Origin: OFTM382 sp964352615
GTDB lineage: Bacteria; Planctomycetota; Phycisphaerae; Phycisphaerales; UBA1924
Assembly (NCBI GenBank): GCA_964352615.1
Contig: CAYGSG010000050.1
Location: 1 to 19,902 of the forward strand
Direction: 5' to 3'
Length of the DNA: 19,902 bases
The notes below the pieces were generated by a model. That model saw only the letters and a list, made by a program, of their open reading frames with translations. It had not been told where the DNA came from and did no database searches. Within the stretch, counting starts at the first letter, position 1. Each line of letters opens with the position of its first letter. Both the position numbers and the translations under genes were made by a program. Of the stretch, positions 8,329 through 17,210 are shown piece by piece.

Positions 8329-9198
8329 TTAGCCGCCTGCTGGCTGCAAGCCACGAAGCCCGCCCGCAGGCGCTGCCTCGACGTCGCCCGCGCGCTCGTT
8401 GGGCCTCAGCAGCACGCGGAATTGGTTCGAGGACTCCTCGGCCAGCATCAGAGCGTCCTCCAACGAAACGTCCAGCGTGATCATGTCGCTCCGCTCGGCC
8501 CGCCCGCGAGCCTGGCCGATCATCGAGAGCCGACTGCCTGCCAGACGGTTTCCGACGGCAATGACCCGCACGTTCTCGATGATGATCTCCGAGTCGTACC
8601 CGTCCCGGCCGCCCATCTCGCGGGCCATCTGGCTAAAGATGTTGCCGAGCTGCGCCTGAGCGAGCTGAGCGGTCTGCTCATTGGTCAATTCCGAAGCGTC
8701 GATCCCCGCCGCCTCGATGGGGTCGGCCCGCTTGGGCCGCATGACCACCAGATCGATGAAGTCGCCGGGCATCAGCAGGCCCTGCAAGGCCGCTGCCCCG
8801 CTGACCTCGAGCGCGTAGGCCCGGCGGTCGGGAGCGAGATCGATGTCCTTGGCCAGCGGGAAATGCCCATAGGTGAGCGGCTGACCCGCCGAGGCAGGCA
8901 CCCCAAGCTCCCGGCCGTTAATCGTCGAAAGTTCCGAAGCCCGGACGGACGACTGAACCAACTCTGCGAACGTCTCGCGGGGCACCGCGATCGTCTTCAA
9001 ATCGCTTTCTACATTGAGTTTATGACCGGCTGGCAAGTCACGGATAACCTGCACGATCTCGACGGTCTGCTCCTCACCCGTGCCATCGCCAGCTTGCGAT
9101 CCAGCGCCATCGAGCGTGCTCATATAAATAAACGCGAGGAGCATGGCGAGCACGCCCAGCACCACCGCGACCAACAACATCACTCGATTGACGCCCAC
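8329..9198 (-). CDS. cpaB: Flp pilus assembly protein CpaB/RcpC
   Basis: A 289-residue protein with an N-terminal membrane anchor (residues 5-26) followed by a periplasmic part: a SAF-like domain (about 46-112, containing IRDLPAGHKL and GQPLTYGHF) and an RcpC-type domain (about 118-267, YALEVSGAAALQGLLMPGDFIDLVV...NVRVIAVG...ITLDVSLEDALMLAEESSNQFRVLLRP). CpaB proteins help form the outer-membrane pore region of Tad machines. I start it at GTG 9198, because GGAGGG at 9206-9211 sits seven bases upstream; the frame also contains a TTG at 9213, but that would place the ribosome site inside the coding sequence. It is the first gene of the minus-strand tad operon and is followed by tadA after a 100-base gap. 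Confidence 0.92.
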   Translation of the reverse strand: MGVNRVMLLVAVVLGVLAMLLAFIYMSTLDGAGSQAGDGTGEEQTVEIVQVIRDLPAGHKLNVESDLKTIAVPRETFAELVQSSVRASELSTINGRELGVPASAGQPLTYGHFPLAKDIDLAPDRRAYALEVSGAAALQGLLMPGDFIDLVVMRPKRADPIEAAGIDASELTNEQTAQLAQAQLGNIFSQMAREMGGRDGYDSEIIIENVRVIAVGNRLAGSRLSMIGQARGRAERSDMITLDVSLEDALMLAEESSNQFRVLLRPNERAGDVEAAPAGGLRGLQPAGG

Positions 9199-9531
9199 GG
9201 TGAAGCCCTCCAAGCCCTATGCAACGCCGAACCCTCGGCATCTGACGGGCGATCCCAAGCCTACTTGCCCCCTCGTTTTCCCGCAAGCACCGCCGATCGC
9301 CCGAATCCAGCCCTTGGCGGGCGAGGCACCCGCCGGTACGCTAGCCGTTCTGTTCTGCACGTTCTTCGGTTCCCTGCCCGCCCTGCGCGCCCAAGGCGCG
9401 TTCAAGGCCCCTGAGTGACCCACGCGTTGCATTCGGCTCAATTGAGCGTTGCAGCCCAAACCCGCGACCACAACCGCTACCCACCCCGCCAAGCAGTTCC
9501 GCGACCAAACCCGCGCATCAGAGAGGTTCCC
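9199..9531. promoter_or_regulatory. Divergent intergenic region between the tad operon and the LEPR protein gene
   Basis: This 333-base region must hold the promoters of both divergent units. I see no convincing sigma-70 -35/-10 pair on either strand. It does hold ATGCAACGC at 9219-9227 (the inverse of GCGTTGCAT), just upstream of the cpaB ribosome site, and two direct copies of GCGTTGCA near 9424-9453 described separately. GAGAGG at 9521-9526, five bases before the ATG at 9532, is the ribosome site of the LEPR gene. No open frame here looks coding. Confidence 0.55.
9424..9453. promoter_or_regulatory. Candidate operator: direct GCGTTGCA repeats around a palindrome
   Basis: GCGTTGCA occurs at 9424-9431 and 9446-9453, 22 bases apart (about two helical turns). 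Between them, and touching the second copy, is the perfect 12-base palindrome GCTCAATTGAGC (9436-9447). A third, inverted copy lies at 9220-9227. The arrangement is typical of a site bound by a dimeric regulator. Which regulator binds, and whether it acts on one or both units, cannot be told from the sequence. Confidence 0.4.
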
Positions 9532-12500
9532 ATGCCCACCCACACGACCGAGCACCACGCCGACGCCATTTTCAACGAGACTCCGTTTGCACGCCTCAAG
9601 GCCAGATTTCGGGCCCTTTCGGCTCGCAGGCTCGTGCGGTCTTCGGGTCAGGCGATGAGTGAAGCTCTTGAACCGCGCCAACTGCTCTCGACCGTCTTTG
9701 TCGATGCCGATGCCAGCGGCGCCAACAACGGATCGTCTTGGGCCAACGCCTTCACAGGCGTTCAGGCAGCGCTCGCCTCAGCGACCGCGGGCGATGAGCT
9801 TTGGGTCGCCGAGGGCATCTACACCCCCGGCGCTGGCCGATTCGACAGCTTTGTGCTCAAAGCGGATGTCGACCTGTACGGCGGGTTCCAAGGAAACGAG
9901 ACCCAGCTCACCCAGCGAAACCCCTCGTCCAACCCCACGATTCTCTCGGGTGAGATCGGAGGCGGCGGCACCGGGGACAACAGCTTCCACGTTGTCACGG
10001 GAACGGGCAACCTCTCCGGGGCCACCATCGGCGGGTTCACCATCGCGGGCGGTAACGCCAACGGCGGGGGCAACGACTCTCAGGGCGGCGGCGTCAGGCT
10101 CCAGAACGCCACCAATGTGCAGTTCCTCGGCGACATGATCTTCAGCGCCAACAACGCCACCACCGGCGGCGGGCTCGCCCTCATCGGGGGCAACCCCGTC
10201 GTCCGAGGTCGCATCCTCAACAACGTCGCCACGGGCGACGGCGGCGGGCTGTGGACCAACGCGGGCATCCCGACCGTCGAGGCCAACTTCGAAAGCAACA
10301 TCGCTGCCAACGGCGGCGGCGCGTACTGGACCCTCGGGGCCACCGGCTCGCTCCGCGCCAGCACCATCTTCTCCGCCTCCATCAACAACAACATCGCCAC
10401 CGGTCAGGGCGGCACGTTCGCCTTCAACGGCGCAGCGCCCAGCTTCCCCGTTACACCCTCCATCACCAACGGCTCGGCGGGCACCAACGGCGGCGGCATC
10501 TACGCCTCGGGCGTCACCCTCACCGGTGCGTTCAACGTCACCAACGCGGCCGCTGGCACCAATGGCGGCGGCATCTACCTGGCCAACGGCGCCACGCTCA
10601 ACCTCACAGGCGGCGCCATCCTCAACAACGATGCAACCGACGGCGGCGGTATCTACGCAGGAGCCGGCACCAACCTTTCCGTAACCAGCACCAACATCAC
10701 CGGCAACACCGCCACCAGCGAGGGCGGCGGGCTCTACACCAACCAGGTCGGGCTCTCGCTCAACGGCGCGACCATCTCGACCAACACCGCAGCAGACGGC
10801 GGCGGCCTCTTCGCCATCGGCGGCACGATCACCATCACCAATGCCGTCATCACCGGCAACATGGCCACCAACGGTGGCGGCGCGATGTTCAGCGGAGGGG
10901 CCACGCCCACCTTCAGCGGCGCGACCATCAGCAGCAACACCGCTACCAACGACGGCGGCGGCATCTGGGGTTCCGGCGGCACCTTCACACTCGGCTCGGG
11001 TAGCGGTATCACCGCCACCGGCAACACCTCCAACAACCGGGGCGGCACGCTCTTCGCCGTCAACGCCACCGTCAACATCGCTAACTCCACCTTCAACAAC
11101 GGCGCCACACCCGCGAGCAACGGCATGCACGGCGGGCTCGCGGCTCTCTCCGGCGGCACGCTCAACGTCTCCAAGAGCACCTTCGTGAACTTCCGCGCCG
11201 AGGGCGACGGCGCTGTCTTCTACGCCGACGCCGCCACGGTCCGCGTGTTCAATAGCAGGTTCCTTGGCGGCGTCGCCAAGAGCGACGGCGGAGCCATCTC
11301 CATCAAGGGTGCCTCCACCACCACCGTCGCGAGCTCGGTCTTCAGCGGCAACTTCTCCGGCGGCTTCGGCGGCGGCATCGAGATCGGAGGCGGCACCGCG
11401 TCACTCGTCAACAACACCGCCTCGTTCAACTTCGTTTCCAACATCGTCGCCAACGCGGTCTTCAGCGGCAACCCCGTCAGCGCCAACGACCTCGCGCTGA
11501 CCACCAACGGCTTCGGCGGCTTCGCGGGTATCCGATCGGGTTCCAACGTCACCATCGCCAACTCCATCATCTGGGACAACACCGCGGTCCTGCCCTCGGC
11601 GGCGGTACGCGAGTTCCAGGTCTACGTGCAGAGCGGCGCGACGGTCACCATCCGCAACTCGCTGGTTCTCGCGGGTCTGCCGACGCGCGCCATCGACGGC
11701 GGAGGCATCCAACAGGTCGATCCGGTCTTTGTCACCACCGGCGCGCTCGATGACGGCTCGGGAGCCGACCAGACCCCCGGCACCCACGACGACTACATCG
11801 ACCACGCCCCCGGCTCATCGGCCATCGACATGGGCGACCCCGCCGACCTGCCCGCCGACCTGCTCGACGTCAACAACAACGCCAACACCGGCGAAGCACT
11901 GCCGCAAGATGTCACGGGCCAGAACCGCATCCGGGGCGTCACGCTCGACCTCGGCGCTTACGAGAGCGGCAATGCGGGCGTTACCCCGCCCGAGCCCGGC
12001 GCTCCGACGACCACCGCTCTGCGAGGCTTCAGCAGCAACAACGAGGGCAACCCGCCGAGCGATGTCTTCGCACCCGGACAGGGCTTCGACCTTGTCGCCA
12101 TCGGTGTGCAAGACGGCGACGGCGACCTCGCCCGCGTCGATTACTACTTTGATTCCAACAACGACGGCGTGCTCGATGCATCTGACATGCTGCTGGGCTC
12201 GGTCGCCTACGCGGAAGACGGCCCCGGCGGAGGCGCTACCTTCGACGCCACCATCGACGACGACGGGTTTGTCGGCACCAGTAACGTCGGTTTCGACGGC
12301 ATCGCCGACCCGATCCAGGGCGCTGCCAGCATCGACAACATCCCTGAGTCGTTCATCCTCCGCCTGAGCAACGCGCAGGTCGCGGCCTTCGGCACCGGCG
12401 TGATCCGTTTCTTTGCACGCGGTGTCGACGCCCTCAACAACATCGGCCCCGCAGAGGAACTCGAGATCAACCTGACCGACGGGTCCACCGATCCCGAGTT

Positions 12501-14829
12501 CTCGCTGATCATCGGCGGCGGTGCGCAGCGGCCCATCGCCGCCCAAGTGCCGTTCCCCACGCCAGGCCGGCCCGAGGTCATCCAGCTCGCCGACTTCGAT
12601 GGCGATGGACTCGCTGATGCCATCGTGACCACCGAGGACGCGGGCAACTTCGTCACCATCTATTACGGCAACGGCAACGGCACCTTCACCGACCGATACG
12701 ACATCCCCAACATCCCGCGCTCGGAAGACATCGTCATCCGCGATTTCAACGCCGACGGCCGGCCCGACTTCGCAACATCCAACTGGAGGGGAGACGGCAC
12801 CGTCACGGTCGGGCTCAACCAGGGCGGCCGCGGCGCTGCGGCCTTCCCTAGTTCCGCTGTCACCAACTACGCGGCCCGCGATATCCGCTTCAGCATCGAT
12901 GCCGCCGACCTCGACAACGACGGCGACATCGACCTCATCGCTGCCAACCTCAACACCGATTCGACCACCGATATCTTCCTCAACAACGGCAACGGCGGGT
13001 TCAGCCGAATCAACGGCCCCTCGGTCGGTAGCATCTCGATCGGTCGCATCCGTGTCGCCGACCTCAACAACGACGGCAACACCGACGTCATCTACACGAA
13101 CCGCAGTTCGAACATCACGATCATCTATGCCCCCGGCAACGGGCCGTACGTCACCGGTTCGAGCCTCAATGTTGGCAGCACCACCACGGTCGCCTACCCG
13201 CAGGGCTCGTTGTCGCTCCGTGGCCTTCGCTTCGGCGATCTCAACGGCGACGGCTTCGTCGACATGGTCGCCTCCAACCAGTCTTCCAACACCATCGCGG
13301 TGTACATCAACAACGGCTCGGGCGGGTTCGGCGCGGGCACGCTGTACACCGTCGGGTCGGCGCCCGAAGACATCGCCATCGGCGACCTCAACAACGACGA
13401 TGTGCCCGATCTTGCTGTGGCCAACACCGGCTCGGGCAACATGACCCTGCTCACCAACAACGGCGACGGCACGTTCCAGCCGCCCGTGACCATCGTTGTC
13501 GGATCGGGGCCCGAGGGCATCGCCATCGGGGATGTCACCAACGACGGCGCCAACGACATCGTTACCGCCAACCTCGGCGCCAACACCATCAGCTTCCTCA
13601 AGAACTCCATCGGACGCCGGTCCGCGGTTGGGGTCGAGAACGGCGCCGGCAAGAACTTCGTCGGCATCATCAACCAGACCGCCAACCCCGTCGTGTTTGA
13701 CCAAGACGCCAACGGCGACTGGTTCGCACGCCGGGTCAACACCGGTTCGGTCTTCCTCGTCGGCCAGATGACCGCCATCAACGTCGATGGCAACGAGCAC
13801 TTCTTCGCGACCACCACCAACGGGCTCCGCTGGTTCTTCCCTAGAAACGACGGCACGGGCACCTACTACGACCTGGATCTCAGTTCCATCGCCGCCATGC
13901 CGGGCAGCGCCGACTTCGCCTTTAGCCTCAGCAACTTCATCGACCCGCAGGGCAACCCCCACCTGTTCGGCCTGACGACCGACGGCGACTACGTCACCGT
14001 TCGCCGAACCGGCGTCACCAACGGCAACTGGCAGTGGCAGTTCGAGAACATCTCGCAGAGCGTCCTCAACAACAACCCGGGTGCCACCATCCCGCCCATC
14101 ACCGAGTTCGAGCCCTACGTCACACGCTGGAACCAGTGGGGCCTCGCCGGCATCACCGATACGGGCGATGTCGTCAGCATCTGGACCACGCCGTCGTTCA
14201 ACTTCTGGACGCTCTCCAACCTCAGCGACATCGTTCGCAGCCAGACGGGCGGCGATGTGCCACTGGTCGGCGGGCTGGCGACTGTTATCACCCGGCGCTT
14301 CGATCTGCCAGCAAACCAGCAGACCCAGTGGGACGGCATCAACATCGCGGGCCTCAGCGACACCGGCCACCTCCGCGTGCTCTGGTGGGCCGCTGCCAAC
14401 GTCAACACCAACCCCAACGCACTCGATTCGGGCTGGCGCATCAGCGACCTCACCGACCCGCAAGCCACCGCGCCCAACTCGGGTGCCAACGACCTGCCCG
14501 CGTTCATCTCGGATCGCGGCCTGACCAGCTACTTCACCCCGTGGGGCGGCATCAACTACGTCGGCTTCAACACCGCTGGCCAGATCCAGATCTATTGGTG
14601 GGTGCCGGGCTTCGCGGGTCAGTACATCTCCTCGATCGTGACCGACACCCTGCCGCAGGGCACGCTGATCCCGATCGCTGACCTCAACGCGTACTCCGCG
14701 CCCAACGGCGTCATCAGCGTCTTTGGCCCGGGCGAGGACGATGTCACGCTCCGCTTGTGGGTCGACCCGTTCGCCCCCGGTTCGTCGTGGGGGGTCGAGA
14801 ACCTCACCGAGATCGCCCAGCGCGTCTGA
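9532..14829 (+). CDS. Giant LEPR-motif surface protein: beta-helix, Ig-like, seven FG-GAP repeats, seven C-terminal repeats
   Basis: A 1765-residue protein. The basic N-terminus ends in LEPRQLLS (46-53), the LEPR-xLL signature of planctomycete exported proteins. Residues about 55-815 are a right-handed beta-helix of roughly 17 rungs marked by GGG(I/L) turns with Asn ladders, closing with LDLGAYE. An Ig-like segment follows (about 825-985). Seven FG-GAP/VCBS repeats (about 1018-1358) each carry a Ca-loop pattern such as DFDGDGLAD or DLNNDGNTD. The end (about 1370-1765) holds seven copies of a different repeat, best seen in WGGINYVGFNTAGQIQIYWW. There is no PEP-CTERM tail or membrane anchor. 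The start is ATG 9532 with GAGAGG five bases upstream; the open frame extends to 9415 but lacks a ribosome site. It is probably a secreted surface, adhesion or polysaccharide-binding protein. No catalytic residues were recognised, and the link to the divergent tad operon is only positional. Confidence 0.92.
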   Translation: MPTHTTEHHADAIFNETPFARLKARFRALSARRLVRSSGQAMSEALEPRQLLSTVFVDADASGANNGSSWANAFTGVQAALASATAGDELWVAEGIYTPGAGRFDSFVLKADVDLYGGFQGNETQLTQRNPSSNPTILSGEIGGGGTGDNSFHVVTGTGNLSGATIGGFTIAGGNANGGGNDSQGGGVRLQNATNVQFLGDMIFSANNATTGGGLALIGGNPVVRGRILNNVATGDGGGLWTNAGIPTVEANFESNIAANGGGAYWTLGATGSLRASTIFSASINNNIATGQGGTFAFNGAAPSFPVTPSITNGSAGTNGGGIYASGVTLTGAFNVTNAAAGTNGGGIYLANGATLNLTGGAILNNDATDGGGIYAGAGTNLSVTSTNITGNTATSEGGGLYTNQVGLSLNGATISTNTAADGGGLFAIGGTITITNAVITGNMATNGGGAMFSGGATPTFSGATISSNTATNDGGGIWGSGGTFTLGSGSGITATGNTSNNRGGTLFAVNATVNIANSTFNNGATPASNGMHGGLAALSGGTLNVSKSTFVNFRAEGDGAVFYADAATVRVFNSRFLGGVAKSDGGAISIKGASTTTVASSVFSGNFSGGFGGGIEIGGGTASLVNNTASFNFVSNIVANAVFSGNPVSANDLALTTNGFGGFAGIRSGSNVTIANSIIWDNTAVLPSAAVREFQVYVQSGATVTIRNSLVLAGLPTRAIDGGGIQQVDPVFVTTGALDDGSGADQTPGTHDDYIDHAPGSSAIDMGDPADLPADLLDVNNNANTGEALPQDVTGQNRIRGVTLDLGAYESGNAGVTPPEPGAPTTTALRGFSSNNEGNPPSDVFAPGQGFDLVAIGVQDGDGDLARVDYYFDSNNDGVLDASDMLLGSVAYAEDGPGGGATFDATIDDDGFVGTSNVGFDGIADPIQGAASIDNIPESFILRLSNAQVAAFGTGVIRFFARGVDALNNIGPAEELEINLTDGSTDPEFSLIIGGGAQRPIAAQVPFPTPGRPEVIQLADFDGDGLADAIVTTEDAGNFVTIYYGNGNGTFTDRYDIPNIPRSEDIVIRDFNADGRPDFATSNWRGDGTVTVGLNQGGRGAAAFPSSAVTNYAARDIRFSIDAADLDNDGDIDLIAANLNTDSTTDIFLNNGNGGFSRINGPSVGSISIGRIRVADLNNDGNTDVIYTNRSSNITIIYAPGNGPYVTGSSLNVGSTTTVAYPQGSLSLRGLRFGDLNGDGFVDMVASNQSSNTIAVYINNGSGGFGAGTLYTVGSAPEDIAIGDLNNDDVPDLAVANTGSGNMTLLTNNGDGTFQPPVTIVVGSGPEGIAIGDVTNDGANDIVTANLGANTISFLKNSIGRRSAVGVENGAGKNFVGIINQTANPVVFDQDANGDWFARRVNTGSVFLVGQMTAINVDGNEHFFATTTNGLRWFFPRNDGTGTYYDLDLSSIAAMPGSADFAFSLSNFIDPQGNPHLFGLTTDGDYVTVRRTGVTNGNWQWQFENISQSVLNNNPGATIPPITEFEPYVTRWNQWGLAGITDTGDVVSIWTTPSFNFWTLSNLSDIVRSQTGGDVPLVGGLATVITRRFDLPANQQTQWDGINIAGLSDTGHLRVLWWAAANVNTNPNALDSGWRISDLTDPQATAPNSGANDLPAFISDRGLTSYFTPWGGINYVGFNTAGQIQIYWWVPGFAGQYISSIVTDTLPQGTLIPIADLNAYSAPNGVISVFGPGEDDVTLRLWVDPFAPGSSWGVENLTEIAQRV

Positions 14830-14864
14830 GCCACGGCGCCACTCTCTGTTGACGACAACACCGG

Positions 14865-14899
14865 CCCCGGCGTCACAAGATTGCGCCGGGGTCTTTTTC
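14865..14899 (+). terminator. Intrinsic terminator of the LEPR protein gene
   Basis: CCCCGGCG (14865-14872) pairs perfectly with CGCCGGGG (14884-14891), an 11-base loop between them, followed by TCTTTTTCT. It lies 36 bases after the LEPR stop and its T tract is on the + strand only, so it ends that transcript. The convergent histidine kinase gene stops at 14903 and gains no T tract from it. Confidence 0.88.
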
Positions 14900-14902
14900 T
14901 AG

Positions 14903-17071
14903 CTACCCCGCGATGCGATGCGTGCCGCTGGTCACAGCCGAGCAGATCGCAACCAGCGCCTCGCGCTCCACGGGCTTGGTCAGGTACGCATCGCAGCCGG
15001 CTGCCAGGCATCGCTCGCGGTAGCCCGCCATCACGTGGGCCGTCATCGCCACGATCGGCGTACGGACGCCCAGTTCACGCAGCCGGCCGGTCGCTTCCAG
15101 CCCGTCCATACCCGGCATCTGGAGGTCCATCAGGATCACGTCGAACGCGGTGAGCTGCGCGGCCTCGATGGCTTCATACCCGTCGCTCGCGAACTCCACT
15201 TCGGCCCCCGCTTTGGAAAGGAACAGCGAGAGAAGCCGGCGGTTGTCAGCGCCATCATCCACCACGAGCACCCGCGCCCGGACCAGCCGGCCTTCGCTCG
15301 CTTCCGGTGCTTCAGCCGCAAGCGCATCAACCCGCCCCTCGGCAACCGTGACGGGTTCGACCGCTTCGAGCACCGGCGTCCGAACCACGAACTCGCTCCC
15401 CTCGCCCGGCTCCGACCGAGCCTCGATGGTCCCGCCCAGCATCTCGACGAGCCTGCGTGTGATCGCTAGGCCTAGGCCAGTCCCGCCGTAGCGCCGACTG
15501 ATCGAAGCATCCGCCTGTTCAAAGGGCATGAACGCACGCCCGAGCTGCTCGGCCGTCATCCCGACGCCCGTGTCTCGCACCGACAGCACCAACGTGCCCG
15601 AGCCGCGATGCTCGGCCGACGGCTCAAAGCCCACACCCAGCGATACCTCGCCGCGATCCGTGAACTTCAGCGCGTTGCCCAGCAGGTTGTGCAGCACCTG
15701 CCGAAGCCGCGTCGGATCGCTCGATACCTTACAGGGCAGCGCCTTGGCTATGCGCGTTTGCATGACGAGCCCCTGCTCGCGGGCGCGCAGCGCGTACTGG
15801 CTGCTCATCTCCTGAATGAGCCTTCGCACATCCGTCGGAACAAGATCAAGCTGCAGCTTGCCCGCATCGACTTTGCTCAGATCCAGCAGGTCATTGATGA
15901 CCGCAAGAAGATGATCGCCGTTGCGCTTGATCGTCCCCAGGTGCGCCACCGCGTGGTCGGGTTCTTCCACCGCAAGGCTGGCAAACCCCAGAATAGAAGT
16001 CAGCGGTGTGCGCAGCTCGTGGCTCATGTTCGCCAGAAACTCGCTCTTGGCCCGGTTCGATGCCTCAGCCTGCTCCCGCGCCTCGCGCAGCTCCTCGCGG
16101 ACAGTGCGCTGGTCCGTTATGTCCTGAATCGCCCCCACCAGCGCGATGCACGCGCCTTCTTCCATCACCGGCTCACCGATCACGCGCACCCATATCTTTC
16201 GCTCATTCTCAGTCACTATCTCGGCCTCAACATCCCAGTTCGTACCCGTCTTCTTGGCGTGCTCGATCGCTTCGCTGATAACCTTTCGGCTCTCGGGCGT
16301 GTAGTACGCGACCGCCTCGGCGAGAGTCGGCGGGGTACCGATCGCACGATCGTGGATGCGGTACACCCCCTCGGTCCACTCCACCTCTTGGGTCCGAAGG
16401 TCCAGCCGCCAGCCAGCGACATGCGCCAAACGGGACGTCTGCTCGGCCAGCAACCGGTACTGTTGCGCGCGGAGTTCTGTGCGCACACGACGCGTCACGT
16501 CCTCGTTGATCCCGATGATCCGAACCGGTTGGCCCATCCGATCGCGCTCGATCGTGCACCGCGCTGCGATGTGCCGAATATTCCCGTCGCCACGCCTGAT
16601 CCGAAAGATAGTGTTCAGTTCGGTCCCGCCGCGCTGGATCATCGCCTGTTCTTCTTGGTCCACACGCAAGGCGTCCTCAGCGACCACGCACGACCACCAG
16701 GCCTCGCGTGCGCTGGCATGAACCTTGGGATCAACGCCGTACAACTCGTACATCGCGTCGTCCCAGATCAGCACTTGTTCATCGATGCGCCACTGCCACA
16801 CGCCGATGCCCGCGCCGCGAGTGGCTGCGGAGAGCCATGTCGGCGCGCGCCACCGGGGTCCGATCGAGCCAACACGCTTGCGCAACATCCGCCTGAGCCA
16901 CGGCAAAAACCCAGGCACTCCCTCCCTGGGAGCCTTCAGGTGCCGGGTTTCCGATGGGCCCTCGGGCCTGCCGCCTGCTTCCACGATGACACCCCGAGCG
17001 CGCCTTCCCCAAGGCATCGATCGGCAAGACTCACACGGGTATTCACACCCATAGCTAGGGCACCCGGTCAT
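14903..17071 (-). CDS. Hybrid sensor histidine kinase (PAS-PAS-HisKA-HATPase-REC)
   Basis: A 722-residue soluble sensor kinase. Two PAS domains (about 85-195 and 215-320) end in GINEDVTRR and GAIQDITDQ. HisKA (about 341-405) has phospho-acceptor H351 in NMSHELRTPL. HATPase_c (about 450-565) has an N box around N466, DTGVGM (500-505) and GGTGLGL (529-535). The receiver domain (about 600-712) has D605/D606, phospho-acceptor D649 in LMDLQMPG, T677 and K699, all the expected catalytic residues. No membrane helix is apparent, so it probably senses a cytoplasmic signal. The start is uncertain: ATG 17071 gives a Cys-rich head (Cys 4, 9, 13, 16), but no ribosome site is seen there, at ATG 17017 or clearly at ATG 16888. 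A separate Hpt or output regulator is not in the window, so the final target is unknown. Confidence 0.94.
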   Translation of the reverse strand: MTGCPSYGCEYPCESCRSMPWGRRARGVIVEAGGRPEGPSETRHLKAPREGVPGFLPWLRRMLRKRVGSIGPRWRAPTWLSAATRGAGIGVWQWRIDEQVLIWDDAMYELYGVDPKVHASAREAWWSCVVAEDALRVDQEEQAMIQRGGTELNTIFRIRRGDGNIRHIAARCTIERDRMGQPVRIIGINEDVTRRVRTELRAQQYRLLAEQTSRLAHVAGWRLDLRTQEVEWTEGVYRIHDRAIGTPPTLAEAVAYYTPESRKVISEAIEHAKKTGTNWDVEAEIVTENERKIWVRVIGEPVMEEGACIALVGAIQDITDQRTVREELREAREQAEASNRAKSEFLANMSHELRTPLTSILGFASLAVEEPDHAVAHLGTIKRNGDHLLAVINDLLDLSKVDAGKLQLDLVPTDVRRLIQEMSSQYALRAREQGLVMQTRIAKALPCKVSSDPTRLRQVLHNLLGNALKFTDRGEVSLGVGFEPSAEHRGSGTLVLSVRDTGVGMTAEQLGRAFMPFEQADASISRRYGGTGLGLAITRRLVEMLGGTIEARSEPGEGSEFVVRTPVLEAVEPVTVAEGRVDALAAEAPEASEGRLVRARVLVVDDGADNRRLLSLFLSKAGAEVEFASDGYEAIEAAQLTAFDVILMDLQMPGMDGLEATGRLRELGVRTPIVAMTAHVMAGYRERCLAAGCDAYLTKPVEREALVAICSAVTSGTHRIAG

Positions 17072-17210
17072 GGCGCAGCCATGGTCCAGCGGGTTCGGTT
17101 ATCGGGTTCCATCGCTGAAATCGGGCTGCGTAAGGGCGGAGCGAGTTTCTCGATCACACACGACAAACCAAAAACGTATCGGACCCTCGCTGCGAAGGCC
17201 CTCGCGGGGG

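Noticed and set aside
6336..8480. Long + strand open frame (714 codons) opposite tadA
   Set aside because: It mirrors the codon pattern of tadA, whose ATPase motifs are all present; the antisense product shows no recognisable fold.
9296..9340. GC-rich inverted repeat GGCGGG...CCCGCC in the divergent gap
   Set aside because: The arms are only six bases of G/C in GC-rich DNA and no T tract follows, so chance is likely.
10080..11400. Repetitive GGCGGCGGC-rich DNA that could look like a repeat array
   Set aside because: Spacing is irregular and follows the beta-helix rungs of the protein; it is coding repeat, not a CRISPR or satellite array.
11815..14463. Minus-strand open frame of 882 codons inside the LEPR gene
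   Set aside because: It arises from the Asn/Asp/Gly codon repeats of the sense strand; the product is a low-complexity Val/Asp/Gly/Ala sequence.
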